Positions 1 through 9,071 of a stretch of DNA of 42,016 nt are shown here, piece after piece. A program made the translations under genes and the position numbers. How positions within the stretch are numbered: position 1 is the stretch's first letter; every line of letters starts with the position of its first letter. This DNA comes from JBGSKY01 sp041740995 (lineage in GTDB: Bacteria > Planctomycetota > Planctomycetia > Pirellulales > Pirellulaceae): contig JBGSKY010000076.1 of the NCBI GenBank assembly GCA_041740995.1, positions 1 through 42,016 of the forward strand, written 5' to 3'. A model generated the notes under the pieces. It saw only the letters and a program-made list of their open reading frames with translations. It was not told the origin of the DNA and did no database searches.

Positions 1-137
1 CCGCCAAAACTGCCGCCGCCTCGGGCGCCACCACCACCGCCTCGGGCACCACCGCCACCACCGCGGGCGAAGCAGTCGTCCACAGCGACTATCGCAGTCA
101 ATACAACTAACATGGAGAAAGCATAGCGATAGTTCAT
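1..137 (-). CDS. Gly/Arg-rich secreted protein, N-terminal part only
   Basis: This gene starts at an ATG at 137 and runs off the left edge, so only about 45 residues are visible. The first 23 or so residues form a signal peptide (MNYRYAFSMLVVLTAIVAVD, then DCFA). After it comes a low-complexity tract of GGGGGARGGG repeats. An AAGGAA ribosome binding site lies about 8 bases upstream of the ATG, which supports this start. Gly-rich exported proteins of this kind are common in planctomycetes, but the function is unknown; the rest of the gene is needed to say whether a folded domain follows the repeats. The Gly/Arg tract is also a potential assembly trouble spot because it is repetitive at the DNA level. 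Confidence 0.6.
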   Translation of the reverse strand, partial: MNYRYAFSMLVVLTAIVAVDDCFARGGGGGARGGGGGARGGGSFG

Positions 138-268
138 GAGTTGATTCCTTAAGTGGTTTCTATCTAAGACTGGGGGTTTTCAGGCGAGTGATCGTTGTGA
201 GTCGCAAGGTTCTATAGTGTTGCGCTGTGGACGTTCTGTAATACAATTGGCCGGCGTCTAGCGGCTAA

Positions 269-1186
269 TCATTTAGTTGATTGACGCTTAAGCACTATTT
301 CCTCTGAGTCAGGCAGCGACTGACCATTGATCGAACGATTGATGGATCGCCAGACGTATGCATTGTCATCCAGTCGCGTCAGGATCACGGTTGCTATACT
401 GCTCTGAGCGCCCGCCAATGTACCAACCATGTCTGCCCGCCAACCGTTCTCGCGCGGCCACCATGCGCCGACCGCAAAGCCGCCATCAGGACTGAAGTTC
501 CAAGATTGCAGATGGCCACCTTGAGGATTGAAGCCGATCATCTGTACACCGGACTCGGTTGTTTGATCAGGCCGAGTGATGGTGTAGGTTCGCTGCACAA
601 AACTTTTGTTCGCTACCCAACTACAAACCGATACCGTTTTGGAACCATACTCCTCCGCTTCCCAGGTTCCAATCAACCATTCCAAATCCGCGATGCTGTT
701 GTAAGTTGATGGCGACTCAACACGCGCGTCCTCGACTTTGGACATCAACCATTTGCCATTCACTTTGGTGTGAACCGCCGTGTAAGACCCAAACGCGGGA
801 GCACCGGATGGAGGTGGGTCAAGCATGGCACGACCCTGTTCAGTCGCTATGTCATCGCTTTGCATTTCCAACGAGTCAATTACGACCCTGATCTTTGCAC
901 CGTTGGCAGCGGCGATAATTTTTTCATACTGATCCTGAATCGCTTTACGACCTTTAAACGATTGACCGCTGTCGTCAATAAACTCACCATCTTCAGTCCA
1001 TAGCGAGGCAACTTTGAGAGCATCTCCACTGTTAAACGCAGCTTCGAAATCAGCGGCAGTCTTGTTGATGATAACCAGTTCGGGACTAGTTTTAAGATTC
1101 GGCACGGCTTCGGTTGGCTGAGCAGCCAGCGGACGCTCGAGTGAAAACAAGACGGTTCCAAGTGCCAGGAATGCGATAACTCTCAT
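269..1186 (-). CDS. SgcJ/EcaC-like (DUF4440, SnoaL-fold) secreted protein
   Basis: A 305-residue protein with an N-terminal signal peptide (MRVIAFLALGTVLFSLERPLAAQ). Residues about 40-155 look like the SgcJ/EcaC (DUF4440/SnoaL) fold: an FNSGDALKVASLWTEDGEFIDD-type start followed by a GRKAIQDQYEKI helix. The C-terminal half (about 165-300, IADLEWLIGTWEAEE) resembles a lipocalin-like domain often found after it in planctomycetes. The family name comes from polyketide and enediyne gene clusters, but the many planctomycete copies are exported proteins of unknown role, so no reaction is proposed. It lies 131 bases upstream of the Gly-rich gene on the same strand. Domain assignment is from pattern recognition; function is open. 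Confidence 0.75.
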   Translation of the reverse strand: MRVIAFLALGTVLFSLERPLAAQPTEAVPNLKTSPELVIINKTAADFEAAFNSGDALKVASLWTEDGEFIDDSGQSFKGRKAIQDQYEKIIAAANGAKIRVVIDSLEMQSDDIATEQGRAMLDPPPSGAPAFGSYTAVHTKVNGKWLMSKVEDARVESPSTYNSIADLEWLIGTWEAEEYGSKTVSVCSWVANKSFVQRTYTITRPDQTTESGVQMIGFNPQGGHLQSWNFSPDGGFAVGAWWPRENGWRADMVGTLAGAQSSIATVILTRLDDNAYVWRSINRSINGQSLPDSEEIVLKRQSTK

Positions 1187-1486
1187 AAGAATGGCTCACG
1201 ATGTAGATCGCGCAGCCATGCGCTAGAAAAAGCGATCGACGCCCAGCCGACCATATAATCTGAAAGTCAATACGATGACGCTTTGCCTCATACCGACCAA
1301 TATGTCCGGCTAGTGGTGAGGCAGCGTTATCCGCAACACTGCTTGAAGCTTAGCTTTCGTGAATCAGGAAAGCAATTGGGTCAAACACAGTAACTCTGAA
1401 TTTACGGGTCAACGCAAATGACAAAATTCAAAAATAAATTTTTTGAGTAGCAAACTTTCCCAAAAGCATGTGCAGATGTGCACGAT
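1187..1486. other. gene-poor gap
   Basis: About 300 bases between the SgcJ-like gene and the FadL-like gene. I see no convincing coding frame, RNA gene or terminator hairpin here. The stretch near 1420-1445 is AT-rich. Confidence 0.5.
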
Positions 1487-2767
1487 TTAAGCTCCTTTGG
1501 CCCAGCTATTAGGTATCGATTTACCACAGCAAGCGCCGCGTCCAAAACGCCATGTTAGGCTTGTGCCGATCCAATAGCTTTCGATCGACGTAGTCGTGAA
1601 ATCACCAAGCTGTTGAGAATCGCGAAACATGCCGCCAGCCATCATATCCATGTCGAGTCCGGGGAGCACATCGACGACGCCAAAACCCGCCGTGATGCGG
1701 TGCTGACTCGTAATCGCCAATAAGCCTTGGGTATAGCGAGACGCGGCTAAGTTACCTACGTCCACGCCACCAATGTTTGTTCCCGGCGAATTGTCGATCG
1801 GATTCTCGGCCCAAACATATCCGGCTCGCAGTCGATAACGGCCCAACGAGTACTGTGCCCCTGTCTGGACAACCCATTGGTTGTTATAGATCGATTTATA
1901 GAGGTCCGCTTCATCCCAGAGCTTATAAAGTAGGTCACAGCCGAGCAGCAGTTGTCCATCCATCAGACGACTATTTGCCACACCGAAACCAATGTTCTCT
2001 GGCAGGTCCATTTGTACATCGAGTGCCCGCTGGCGAATGCCTGGGTCGAGTACGATAGCATTGTCAAACGTGAACGATTGTTTGGTTTGGTAATAAGCTC
2101 CGATGGTGGTTACGTCGGTCAACAAATAGTTCGTACCGACAGTTCCACGCAGGGCATAGTCGGGCGTCATCCCGCCAGCTCCTACGAATGGCCCATCGAA
2201 GAACGCAATACCCATTGCTACGCTAGTACCGAACGACAATCGATCGGTTAAGTCAACACCCATCGAGATCGGCAAACTGAAAACCGTTAATGCGGTGTTC
2301 GTACCGTTGCTTTCCGGTATTTGACGAAAATCTACCGCACCGCCTGCTGTCGTGACGAAGCCGATGCCAAGCGTTACTGGCAATCCCAGTTCACTCAGAT
2401 CTTGAGTCACACCGATGTTGCCGACCGGAGAGCCAGGCGCGGTCGACTTTGCCGAATACGGTTGGACCCGAGGATTGGGGCCTAATACCGGGATGTTGCT
2501 AGTTTGATTCAGGTTGAATGTCGGCTCGGCCCAAGCGCCGCCAAATATAAACTGTGTGCCTTTGAACTGGGTCAACGATGCAGGATTCGCATTGATGGCA
2601 CTCGTCAAATCTTGCGGCCGCGCGATGCTGACGCCACCCATGCCGCCTGAAGCAGACATCATCGTATTGTGAAGCTCAACGCCAAAGGACTGGCCCATAA
2701 CGTGGGGGGCAGTAGTGGCGGAAAACAGCAGTGTCAAAGCAACAGTACAGAATTCCCAGCGACGCAT
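1487..2767 (-). CDS. OmpP1/FadL-family outer-membrane beta-barrel protein
   Basis: 426 residues with a signal peptide ending near residue 25 (APHVMGQ). The mature N-terminus, GVELHNTMMSASGGMGG..SIARPQDLTSAINANPASLTQFKG, is the FadL/TodX hatch-type start, where an Asn-Pro-Ala-Ser/Gly motif follows a short Gly-rich stretch. The remainder alternates aromatic and hydrophobic residues as expected of about 14 beta strands and includes GTSLTWRFGRG near the end. Known family members form outer-membrane channels for long-chain fatty acids or aromatic hydrocarbons; the substrate here cannot be told. The tail ends in an unusual ACCGKSIPNSWAKGA rather than an aromatic residue, so the C-terminus extends past the last barrel strand. 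It appears monocistronic. Confidence 0.8.
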   Translation of the reverse strand: MRRWEFCTVALTLLFSATTAPHVMGQSFGVELHNTMMSASGGMGGVSIARPQDLTSAINANPASLTQFKGTQFIFGGAWAEPTFNLNQTSNIPVLGPNPRVQPYSAKSTAPGSPVGNIGVTQDLSELGLPVTLGIGFVTTAGGAVDFRQIPESNGTNTALTVFSLPISMGVDLTDRLSFGTSVAMGIAFFDGPFVGAGGMTPDYALRGTVGTNYLLTDVTTIGAYYQTKQSFTFDNAIVLDPGIRQRALDVQMDLPENIGFGVANSRLMDGQLLLGCDLLYKLWDEADLYKSIYNNQWVVQTGAQYSLGRYRLRAGYVWAENPIDNSPGTNIGGVDVGNLAASRYTQGLLAITSQHRITAGFGVVDVLPGLDMDMMAGGMFRDSQQLGDFTTTSIESYWIGTSLTWRFGRGACCGKSIPNSWAKGA

Positions 2768-2999
2768 GATAGAAATCCATTTCTATACGGTGAAACGCTT
2801 GCCGGGATCGACGCTTTAGAACCCGCTTATCATGTTAAGTGATCGGAGTTAACCGATTTTAACTTGTGGAACTCAGTGGCCGTCAGCAAACTTGACCCAC
2901 TCAGAACGACCGGCCGAATACAGACCGGAATAATTTGTAATCTCCGCAACTTTGAAGGACTTCTAGTCATCGGCGAATACAGCATGTGATACCGCTGGA

Positions 3000-5516
3000 T
3001 CAACGCGATCGGAATATTTCGCTCATCAGGACTTCAGTCAACATCGTTCGAAGCCCGTAGTTGTCTGCTGTGACACGTTCCAGAATTTCATCAATTTCAT
3101 ATTGATCAGATCGTTCCATCAGCCGTCCGGTAGCGTACGTTAGAAGCTTCTCAATCAAGCTTCGAGTAAACTTGTCTTTGCGACCTGCCAACAATACTTG
3201 CTTGAAGCTCGCAAAGTCTTCGAACGACTCTCCCGAGGGCAATTTTCCGGTTGAATCAATTTTCGCCGCGTCGTCTTTTCCTTTGTGCTTCTCGTAGCTT
3301 ACTCGCCAGCGACCGATTGGATCAAAGGTTTCTAGAGCGTAGCCGAGCGGGTCGATGTTTCGATGACAAACGTAGCACGTGTTGTCGGCACTATGCTTGG
3401 ACAACTTCTCGCGAATCGTCTTGGATCCGCTCACGTCCGCTTCGATAGCCGGAACTTCATCTGGTGGCGGGGGCGGAATCGTGCCGAGTATATTTTCTAA
3501 TATCCAAACACCGCGAGTCACTGGAGAAGTGTCCACGCCGTTGGCGCTGACTGTTAACACGCCGGCCATACCCAAGACACCTCCACGTTGTTGAGTCGCG
3601 GCCAAACTTACACGCTGAAATCCGTCGGCGAGTCGAAGTGTATTCTGCTCGGGCAGCTTGTAAAGTTTCGCCAATTTCTTGTCGATGAAGCTGTAATCGG
3701 CGTCAAGGAAATCCGTTACCGGTCCATTCTCATCAAGTAGATGCCGGAAGAATTGACGTGCTTCTTCCTTCATCGACTCGGGCAAGTTTTCGGTGTAATA
3801 CTCCGAGGCGACGTCTCTTGGCGGCGGCAAATTGCCGAGGTCTCGCAGGTTTAGCCAACTATCGAGGAAGCCATTTACAAACTCCTGAGAACGTTCGTCA
3901 CTCATCAGACGTCGAACTTGCGTAGCCAAATACTTGGACTTGGTCAGCTTACCCGACGCCGCCATCGTAAGTAGTTCCGAATCAGGTGGCGCGGTCCAAA
4001 GCGCATAAGACAATCGCGAGGCCAAATCGAAAGCATCAAGCTGGCTTTCGTCCTCCGGCGTAATTTCGCTTAGATAGAGAAACGATGGCGAGCACAAGAT
4101 CATCTTTACGGTATCAAGAGTCGCTTGTCGTGGCGTCGCTCCATCAGCCAGCCGCTTTTTATAGAGCGTCTCGATCCGCTTGCTGTCAGATTCTATAAGC
4201 GGACGGCGGAACGCTTTGTAAGCGAACGCAAGCAGTTGCTCCACTGCGCGATCTTCTTGAAATCCTTCACTACCGAAGACGGCAAGCTCTTCTTTCACGC
4301 CTCCTGGATCTTGGATCGGTCCATTGATTTTAATTTCGCCAATCTTGATGTGCGGCAATGCTCCTTCACGAAGTATTTGAGCACGGTTGACCCCGTTGGC
4401 AGCCTTCTTGTCGGTGAATTCTTCGTTGTATCGTTTATTGACCTGGATCACGGATTCACGTGATTCGTATGGTCCGTTCGGAAAAATGAAGCGTGGCGTT
4501 TGTCCCTTCTCAAGCCAAACGCGAAATGTCAACCATTCTGGCTGCTCATCAGGCACTACACTTTCTGCTAGGATTGGCTCGATCGCTTGAGGGTAATGAA
4601 TGTGACCTTTAGTGGCATCGCCGGGAACGATTGCTAACTGAAAGGGTTCTGAAAAATCAATTCGAAAAATCTTTGGATCATAGTGAGTATCCCGATGCAT
4701 TGCTTGAGCATGGACTTCGATGTCGTAAAGTCCTGAAACGGGCACGCCTTGTAAGAAGTCTTCAATATGACCGTAACCGCCTTGGCGGGTGTCGGTGTTA
4801 GGTTGCTCGTATAAACATAGATATTCGTAGTTGAAGACGCTCTTATGAGCGCCGCTCAACTCTTCATACTGCTGAAAATTGTCAGTAAAGTGCCATGTTT
4901 GAGGCTTGACGTCAGATCTTCCAAGCCGAGTTTCCACAAGTCGCGTTGCTGCCTGAAAGTATTGATCCAACAGGAAGCCGGATGTCACGAGCACATCGCC
5001 AATGTTGTCCATGTGGTGGCTCAGGTTCTCCTTTGGAAAATCTGCTGTGAGTCCGAGCGTATCTACACGGCGATCAAATAGACTTGCCAGTGTGTTTTCG
5101 TACTCACGATTGGACAGCCGTCGCATAACCGTCCTCGCTCCCGAACTTTCGATCGTGTAACGCGCTTCTTGAACACCGTCCCGTAGAGCGGTCAGCAGTG
5201 CCAAACGTTGTTCATCGGTCGGTTGATCCGAATCTTCGGGCGGCATCTGACGGAGCGTAACTTGATCAATGATTTCATCGGCGGTAATGAGCGACTGTTC
5301 GGAAGTGATTGGAAGCTTGAAAGTTTCAAACTCTCGCTCTCCTTCGGCAGTGCCCACGTCATGGCAAGAAATGCAGTATTGATTCAGAAAGTTTGCGGCG
5401 ATTGTTTCACGTTGCAGATCGTTTTCAAATGCACGCGTGGATTCGTTGACCGCAAAGAGAATCGCAACTACTCCGGCAACACGAATTGCTGTTAGACGGA
5501 AAATACAAAAGTGCAT
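3000..5516 (-). CDS. DUF1592-family planctomycete cytochrome c-like protein (PSD1/DUF1587/1592/1588/1585)
   Basis: 838 residues from the ATG at 5516. A longer in-frame start at 5609 would overlap the upstream gene, so I prefer 5516, which leaves an 11-base gap. Seen in order: a signal peptide or anchor (MHFCIFRLTAIRVAGVVAIL), a c-type heme motif CISCH near residue 48 with the planctomycete cytochrome C pattern RQMPPED following it, DUF1587 (RRLSNREYENTLASLF), a central beta-rich region, DUF1595/DUF1592 (AFRRPL.., SFLYLSE, SRLSYALWTAPPD), DUF1588 (RGVWILENILGTIPPPPPDEVPA, and a second CYVCH motif) and DUF1585 at the end. The family is a planctomycete hallmark; exact function is not established, with roles in extracellular polymer oxidation or breakdown suggested by context elsewhere. 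Paired with the DUF1552 gene upstream. Confidence 0.9.
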   Translation of the reverse strand: MHFCIFRLTAIRVAGVVAILFAVNESTRAFENDLQRETIAANFLNQYCISCHDVGTAEGEREFETFKLPITSEQSLITADEIIDQVTLRQMPPEDSDQPTDEQRLALLTALRDGVQEARYTIESSGARTVMRRLSNREYENTLASLFDRRVDTLGLTADFPKENLSHHMDNIGDVLVTSGFLLDQYFQAATRLVETRLGRSDVKPQTWHFTDNFQQYEELSGAHKSVFNYEYLCLYEQPNTDTRQGGYGHIEDFLQGVPVSGLYDIEVHAQAMHRDTHYDPKIFRIDFSEPFQLAIVPGDATKGHIHYPQAIEPILAESVVPDEQPEWLTFRVWLEKGQTPRFIFPNGPYESRESVIQVNKRYNEEFTDKKAANGVNRAQILREGALPHIKIGEIKINGPIQDPGGVKEELAVFGSEGFQEDRAVEQLLAFAYKAFRRPLIESDSKRIETLYKKRLADGATPRQATLDTVKMILCSPSFLYLSEITPEDESQLDAFDLASRLSYALWTAPPDSELLTMAASGKLTKSKYLATQVRRLMSDERSQEFVNGFLDSWLNLRDLGNLPPPRDVASEYYTENLPESMKEEARQFFRHLLDENGPVTDFLDADYSFIDKKLAKLYKLPEQNTLRLADGFQRVSLAATQQRGGVLGMAGVLTVSANGVDTSPVTRGVWILENILGTIPPPPPDEVPAIEADVSGSKTIREKLSKHSADNTCYVCHRNIDPLGYALETFDPIGRWRVSYEKHKGKDDAAKIDSTGKLPSGESFEDFASFKQVLLAGRKDKFTRSLIEKLLTYATGRLMERSDQYEIDEILERVTADNYGLRTMLTEVLMSEIFRSR

Positions 5517-5527
5517 GAAGATGATGA

Positions 5528-6811
5528 TTAAGAGAAGGTACCGGTGCTGGTTCCGAACGATTCTTTTTCGATGCCCATTCGTTGAGCAATATCGAGGAAC
5601 AAGTTGCACAGCGGGACTTTACCTGGTCCGCTTGACGCCGCCTGCTTGAATTCCCCACCACCATAGCCACCACCAGCCATGATGATCGGCAAGTCCGAGT
5701 TCGTGTGTGAATTCGCGTTCCCCATGCCGCTTCCGAAAAGCACTGCTGTCGAATCTAACAGCGTTTGCTCGCCGTCTGCGATTCCACTAAGTCGCGTAAG
5801 GAACTTTCCAAAATGTTCCAGTTGATAGGACTCAAGCGTGATCAAATGTCCAATCGCCTCTTCATCGTTGCCGTGATGCGATAAACCGTGATAGGACTTA
5901 TCGATTCCCAAATTCTGAGGCAAAAAGCTGCCTCCGATTTCGAGCGTCGCAACTCGTGTCGAATCCGTTTGCAATGCTAAAGCGATCAACTCATAAAGCA
6001 TCGGGAGATCTTCGACTGTGTTGTGGTCGGACGGCTGGTCGAAGGGTGCATTTGGTTTGGGTTGGTCAGCCCAACGCTGACGGGCTTCCAGTCGTTTCTC
6101 TACGTCGCGAATCGAACTGAAATACTCGTCCAGCTTCGCTTTATCCTCTTGGTTCACTCGTTTGGCAAGCGATCTCGCCTCTTCATGAATTGAATCGAGA
6201 ATAGAAGCTTGTAACGAATTGGCCTCAATCTTCTGAGCTCGTTGCTCTTTAGACTCCGTACCAAAAAGCCGTGCAAATAAATCTGCAGGACCGGTGATCG
6301 GTGGGACGCGAACACCAGATTTGGTCCACGCAAGTTGACAACCGCCGTGAATGCCGCCTTCTGATCCGACCGTCAAAGATGGAAACCTTGTTTGCCTTCC
6401 GACCTCATCGGCAATGAACTGGTCAATGGTTACGTTGCCATCTCTGCGGTTCTTCGACTCATGGTGCAGCAATCCGGAGAGGAACGAATGGACCGCAAAA
6501 TGACCACCACGAATTCCATGGTCCAGTCCACGATAAACCGTAATCTGATTGCGGTTAGCCGCCAGAGGTTTTAGCAGCGTTGTTTCTTCGAACGTCTTGC
6601 CGATCGTCTCAGGGAAAAACTGCGTCTGCTGAAAACCAAGCAAGTTGCCGATTGCAACGAATCGGCGTGCTCCGGTGCCTGCACCAAGTGCCTCCGCAAC
6701 CGGCGAGTTTCCTCGAACTGAACCAGCCATCAGCGATGGCAGCCCAGGCAGCGCAAGTGAACCGGCAACAGACTTAATAACAAAACGACGGCGATTGAAT
6801 GTGTTTTCCAT
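5528..6811 (-). CDS. DUF1552-family protein, probable Tat export
   Basis: 427 residues. The N-terminus NRRRFVIKSVAGSLALPGLPSL is a twin-arginine-type signal. The body has DUF1552 landmarks: GLDHGIRGGHFAVHSFLSG, SIDQ-like TIDQFIADEVG, SLTVGSEGG, a helical SIRDVEKRLEARQRW stretch, STRVATLEIGGSF, YHGLSHHG and a C-terminal LFGSGMGNANSHTNSDLPIIMAGGG motif. The His and Asn-rich C-terminal motif resembles the metal site of sulfatase/alkaline-phosphatase-like DUF1501 and DUF1552 proteins; that similarity is my inference. It stands 11 bases upstream of the DUF1592 gene and is almost certainly cotranscribed with it. This two-gene module occurs many times in planctomycete genomes, here with DUF1552 first. 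Confidence 0.9.
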   Translation of the reverse strand: MENTFNRRRFVIKSVAGSLALPGLPSLMAGSVRGNSPVAEALGAGTGARRFVAIGNLLGFQQTQFFPETIGKTFEETTLLKPLAANRNQITVYRGLDHGIRGGHFAVHSFLSGLLHHESKNRRDGNVTIDQFIADEVGRQTRFPSLTVGSEGGIHGGCQLAWTKSGVRVPPITGPADLFARLFGTESKEQRAQKIEANSLQASILDSIHEEARSLAKRVNQEDKAKLDEYFSSIRDVEKRLEARQRWADQPKPNAPFDQPSDHNTVEDLPMLYELIALALQTDSTRVATLEIGGSFLPQNLGIDKSYHGLSHHGNDEEAIGHLITLESYQLEHFGKFLTRLSGIADGEQTLLDSTAVLFGSGMGNANSHTNSDLPIIMAGGGYGGGEFKQAASSGPGKVPLCNLFLDIAQRMGIEKESFGTSTGTFS

Positions 6812-6820
6812 AGCTCTAGT

Positions 6821-7066
6821 CTAACCGAAATAGATGCCTGACAAAACAGTATTTCTCATCGCAAAGCTTCTTTGATCGGAGAAGCGACCAGAAGTTTCCA
6901 GACCGACCAAAAATTGCTTCATGTAGTCCAGTGAAACAATTGATCCGAGGTCGGCCGGAATGTGAAAATTTCGCCGATCTTCGCTATCGCGCATCGGCTT
7001 TACTAATACTTCTTGACCAGTGAAATTAGTCTTCGGTCGCACAAGCTTTTTTCCCATCAATTGCAA
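6821..7066 (-). CDS. small hypothetical protein upstream of the DUF1552 gene
   Basis: An 81-residue frame beginning MQLMGKKLVRPKTNFTG and ending VLSGIYFG, with its stop 9 bases before the DUF1552 start. Codon use is compatible with coding and the spacing would fit an operon, but I recognise no domain, there is no clear ribosome binding site, and a remnant of a longer gene is equally possible. No signal peptide or membrane segment. Confidence 0.3.
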   Translation of the reverse strand: MQLMGKKLVRPKTNFTGQEVLVKPMRDSEDRRNFHIPADLGSIVSLDYMKQFLVGLETSGRFSDQRSFAMRNTVLSGIYFG

Positions 7067-7291
7067 CTCGTGTCTATTTTGGCAGCGCTAGCAGGATGCT
7101 TCAATTGAGCCAAAACGGCTGATCGAAGACTTGGTTGCAGGCCCTTTTTCATTTTATGCGACGGAGTGGTCAGCTTGATTGGCTTCTACGTCCACGACAC
7201 GATAGATATTTGCATTAATTACAAACCACCTATCGGGGCGTTGTTGCTGTTGCAACTCTGAATTTTTCGTTGTCTTTAGACTAGTCATAAA

Positions 7292-7519
7292 TTAGATCTC
7301 CGGAACCGGTCTTCGGAAGCACTTGATCGCTCGTTCATTAACCGTCTTGCCCAATACGATTTGCGTGCTTGGCTTGTCAGAATAAGACAGGCTCAATCGA
7401 AGACTTCACCAAGAGTGATTCGGTTCGCTCGCCAAAACGTAGACTTCATGGTCGGCCGCAATCGCGTGGCGGGCATGTTCGACTTTGACTTCCGAACCGA
7501 CACGTGAGTTCTCTCGCAT
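7292..7519 (-). pseudogene. small coding remnant interrupted by one in-frame TGA
   Basis: Reading the minus strand from an ATG at 7519 gives 37 residues (MRENSRVGSEVKVEHARHAI...EPNHSW), then TGA at 7406-7408, then another 37 residues in the same frame (SLRLSLSYSDKPSTQIVLGK...) to TAA at 7292. The codons in the first half are strongly of the G-start, pyrimidine-end type seen in real genes of this window. I do not recognise the family. The simplest reading is the remnant of a decayed gene; a genuine 37-residue peptide is the alternative. Confidence 0.3.
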
Positions 7520-7568
7520 TAACTGTGTTGTGAAGCGGAGTTTTTATGTGCAGTTACGTGTGCCTGTA

Positions 7569-9071
7569 TCAAAAATGATAGCCGATCAGGTTCCAGTAGA
7601 ACATGTAAGGGACAAAAAGTACCAAGCAAATTACGTCCAGTGAGCTTCGTACTTTTTGCGATACCGTCCTGCCGTGGCGGCGAGTCCTCGCAAGCATAAT
7701 CAGTAAGGCAATGGTCGCGAGCGTGGCAACGGTTCCCAGTAGCGGGAGGAACAATAGGACAGTCGGGCAACTCGGGTGAATTTGGTCTATCACCAATAGC
7801 ACGACGAGTTGCAATGCGGCCAGGATGAGCAGGTTTAGACTACAGACAGCGCGCTTGAAGTTTAGAACCTTACCTGATGCCAGCAAAGCCGTGTTTTTCT
7901 TGCGTTGAAATAGGCGGGCAAAGCCGAACCACAGACCCGCAATCGTGTTGGCAAGAAAGCTGTACAGAAAGAGAATCAGAAGTGCAACTTGGACGGTTCC
8001 ATTGCCATACCATCGCAAATTCTCGTAGGGCATAAGCTTTGCAAGCACGCCAGACGGCGGGGCGGAACCGTCTTGCTTCATGATTGCGATCCGCGGCGGG
8101 TCATCAATCACGCCATGCACCCAGTCCGTCATCGTTTGCAAGGCCCCTGGCGCATAGCCGCGAGACGGACGGTGCAGCTCGCCTGTTTCGGAAACTTTTA
8201 AATCATGATTTGCTTGCGGCAGAATGATAATTGTCCATCTCTGATTGTTCGCCTGAGCCAGAGAATTCTTAAGCCCCAGAACGCTCTCGCCAACCGGTTG
8301 GTGTTGATCCAATTCTCCCCACATGACCAAGACAGGCTGACTAACCCGACTCCACGCAGGTTGCACATATTGGTCTGGCGGGGGATAGGATCTTGGAGCA
8401 AATGTCGAGAGCGGGGATTCGTCTCCTAAATTGAAGAACAAAGTATCCGCGCCGAGTTGTGCTTTCTCAGCCACGTCACGCAGGGTGGCTGACAGACCAT
8501 ATCTCTGGAACAGGTTGTCACGATAATAGAACATCATCCCATCAGCCACCTCAGAGCCCACGGCCACGATGAATTGAACGTCTTGCGACCGGGATGCTGC
8601 AGCGGCGCAGATGGAGCCGCCTTGACTGAGCCCCCACATTCCGATCTGCGATGATGCGATCTCGCGGCGCTGCTTCAGGAGGGCGACGCCAGCCAGCGCG
8701 TCGTCGACCAGATTTTCGTAGGGCTTACGACTCTCGTAGGCACCGCCGGATTGGCCCGTTCCGCGTTTGTCGTAGATCAACGCGGCAATACCTTGACTCA
8801 CAAAGTATTCAGCCTGCTTGCGATACTGCTCTCGAGTCTGTGGGCCTGCACCATGCACAAAAATTACGGCTGGCAGCGGTTTGTCGCTCTTGGGCACAAG
8901 CAAACTACCGGCCAGCTTCACATCGTCGTTGTGGAACTCGACGAAGTGCTCCTCGAATCCGGATTGCATTCCTGTTTCGTTAGCACAGGCCGTTGGCCCG
9001 CTGATTCCCATCAGAATCGCAATGACAGGTATCGCGGCAGCCAACATTTTTGTGTGATCGATGTGCGCCAT
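7569..9071 (-). CDS. alpha/beta hydrolase with C-terminal membrane domain
   Basis: 500 residues: signal peptide or anchor (about 9-30), an alpha/beta-hydrolase domain (about 45-310) and three or four hydrophobic helices (about 365-498). The oxyanion segment is FVHGAGPQT at 72-79, the nucleophile elbow is GLSQGG with Ser149, and Asp255 in WGELDQ and His289 in QANHDL complete a plausible catalytic triad. The family covers dienelactone-hydrolase and acyl-peptidase-like serine hydrolases; the substrate is unknown. The YDKRGTGQSGG motif is typical of the secreted S9-like hydrolases of planctomycetes. The membrane tail is less usual. A start at Met9 is also possible. Monocistronic, with gaps of several hundred bases on both sides. 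Confidence 0.8.
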   Translation of the reverse strand: MAHIDHTKMLAAAIPVIAILMGISGPTACANETGMQSGFEEHFVEFHNDDVKLAGSLLVPKSDKPLPAVIFVHGAGPQTREQYRKQAEYFVSQGIAALIYDKRGTGQSGGAYESRKPYENLVDDALAGVALLKQRREIASSQIGMWGLSQGGSICAAAASRSQDVQFIVAVGSEVADGMMFYYRDNLFQRYGLSATLRDVAEKAQLGADTLFFNLGDESPLSTFAPRSYPPPDQYVQPAWSRVSQPVLVMWGELDQHQPVGESVLGLKNSLAQANNQRWTIIILPQANHDLKVSETGELHRPSRGYAPGALQTMTDWVHGVIDDPPRIAIMKQDGSAPPSGVLAKLMPYENLRWYGNGTVQVALLILFLYSFLANTIAGLWFGFARLFQRKKNTALLASGKVLNFKRAVCSLNLLILAALQLVVLLVIDQIHPSCPTVLLFLPLLGTVATLATIALLIMLARTRRHGRTVSQKVRSSLDVICLVLFVPYMFYWNLIGYHF

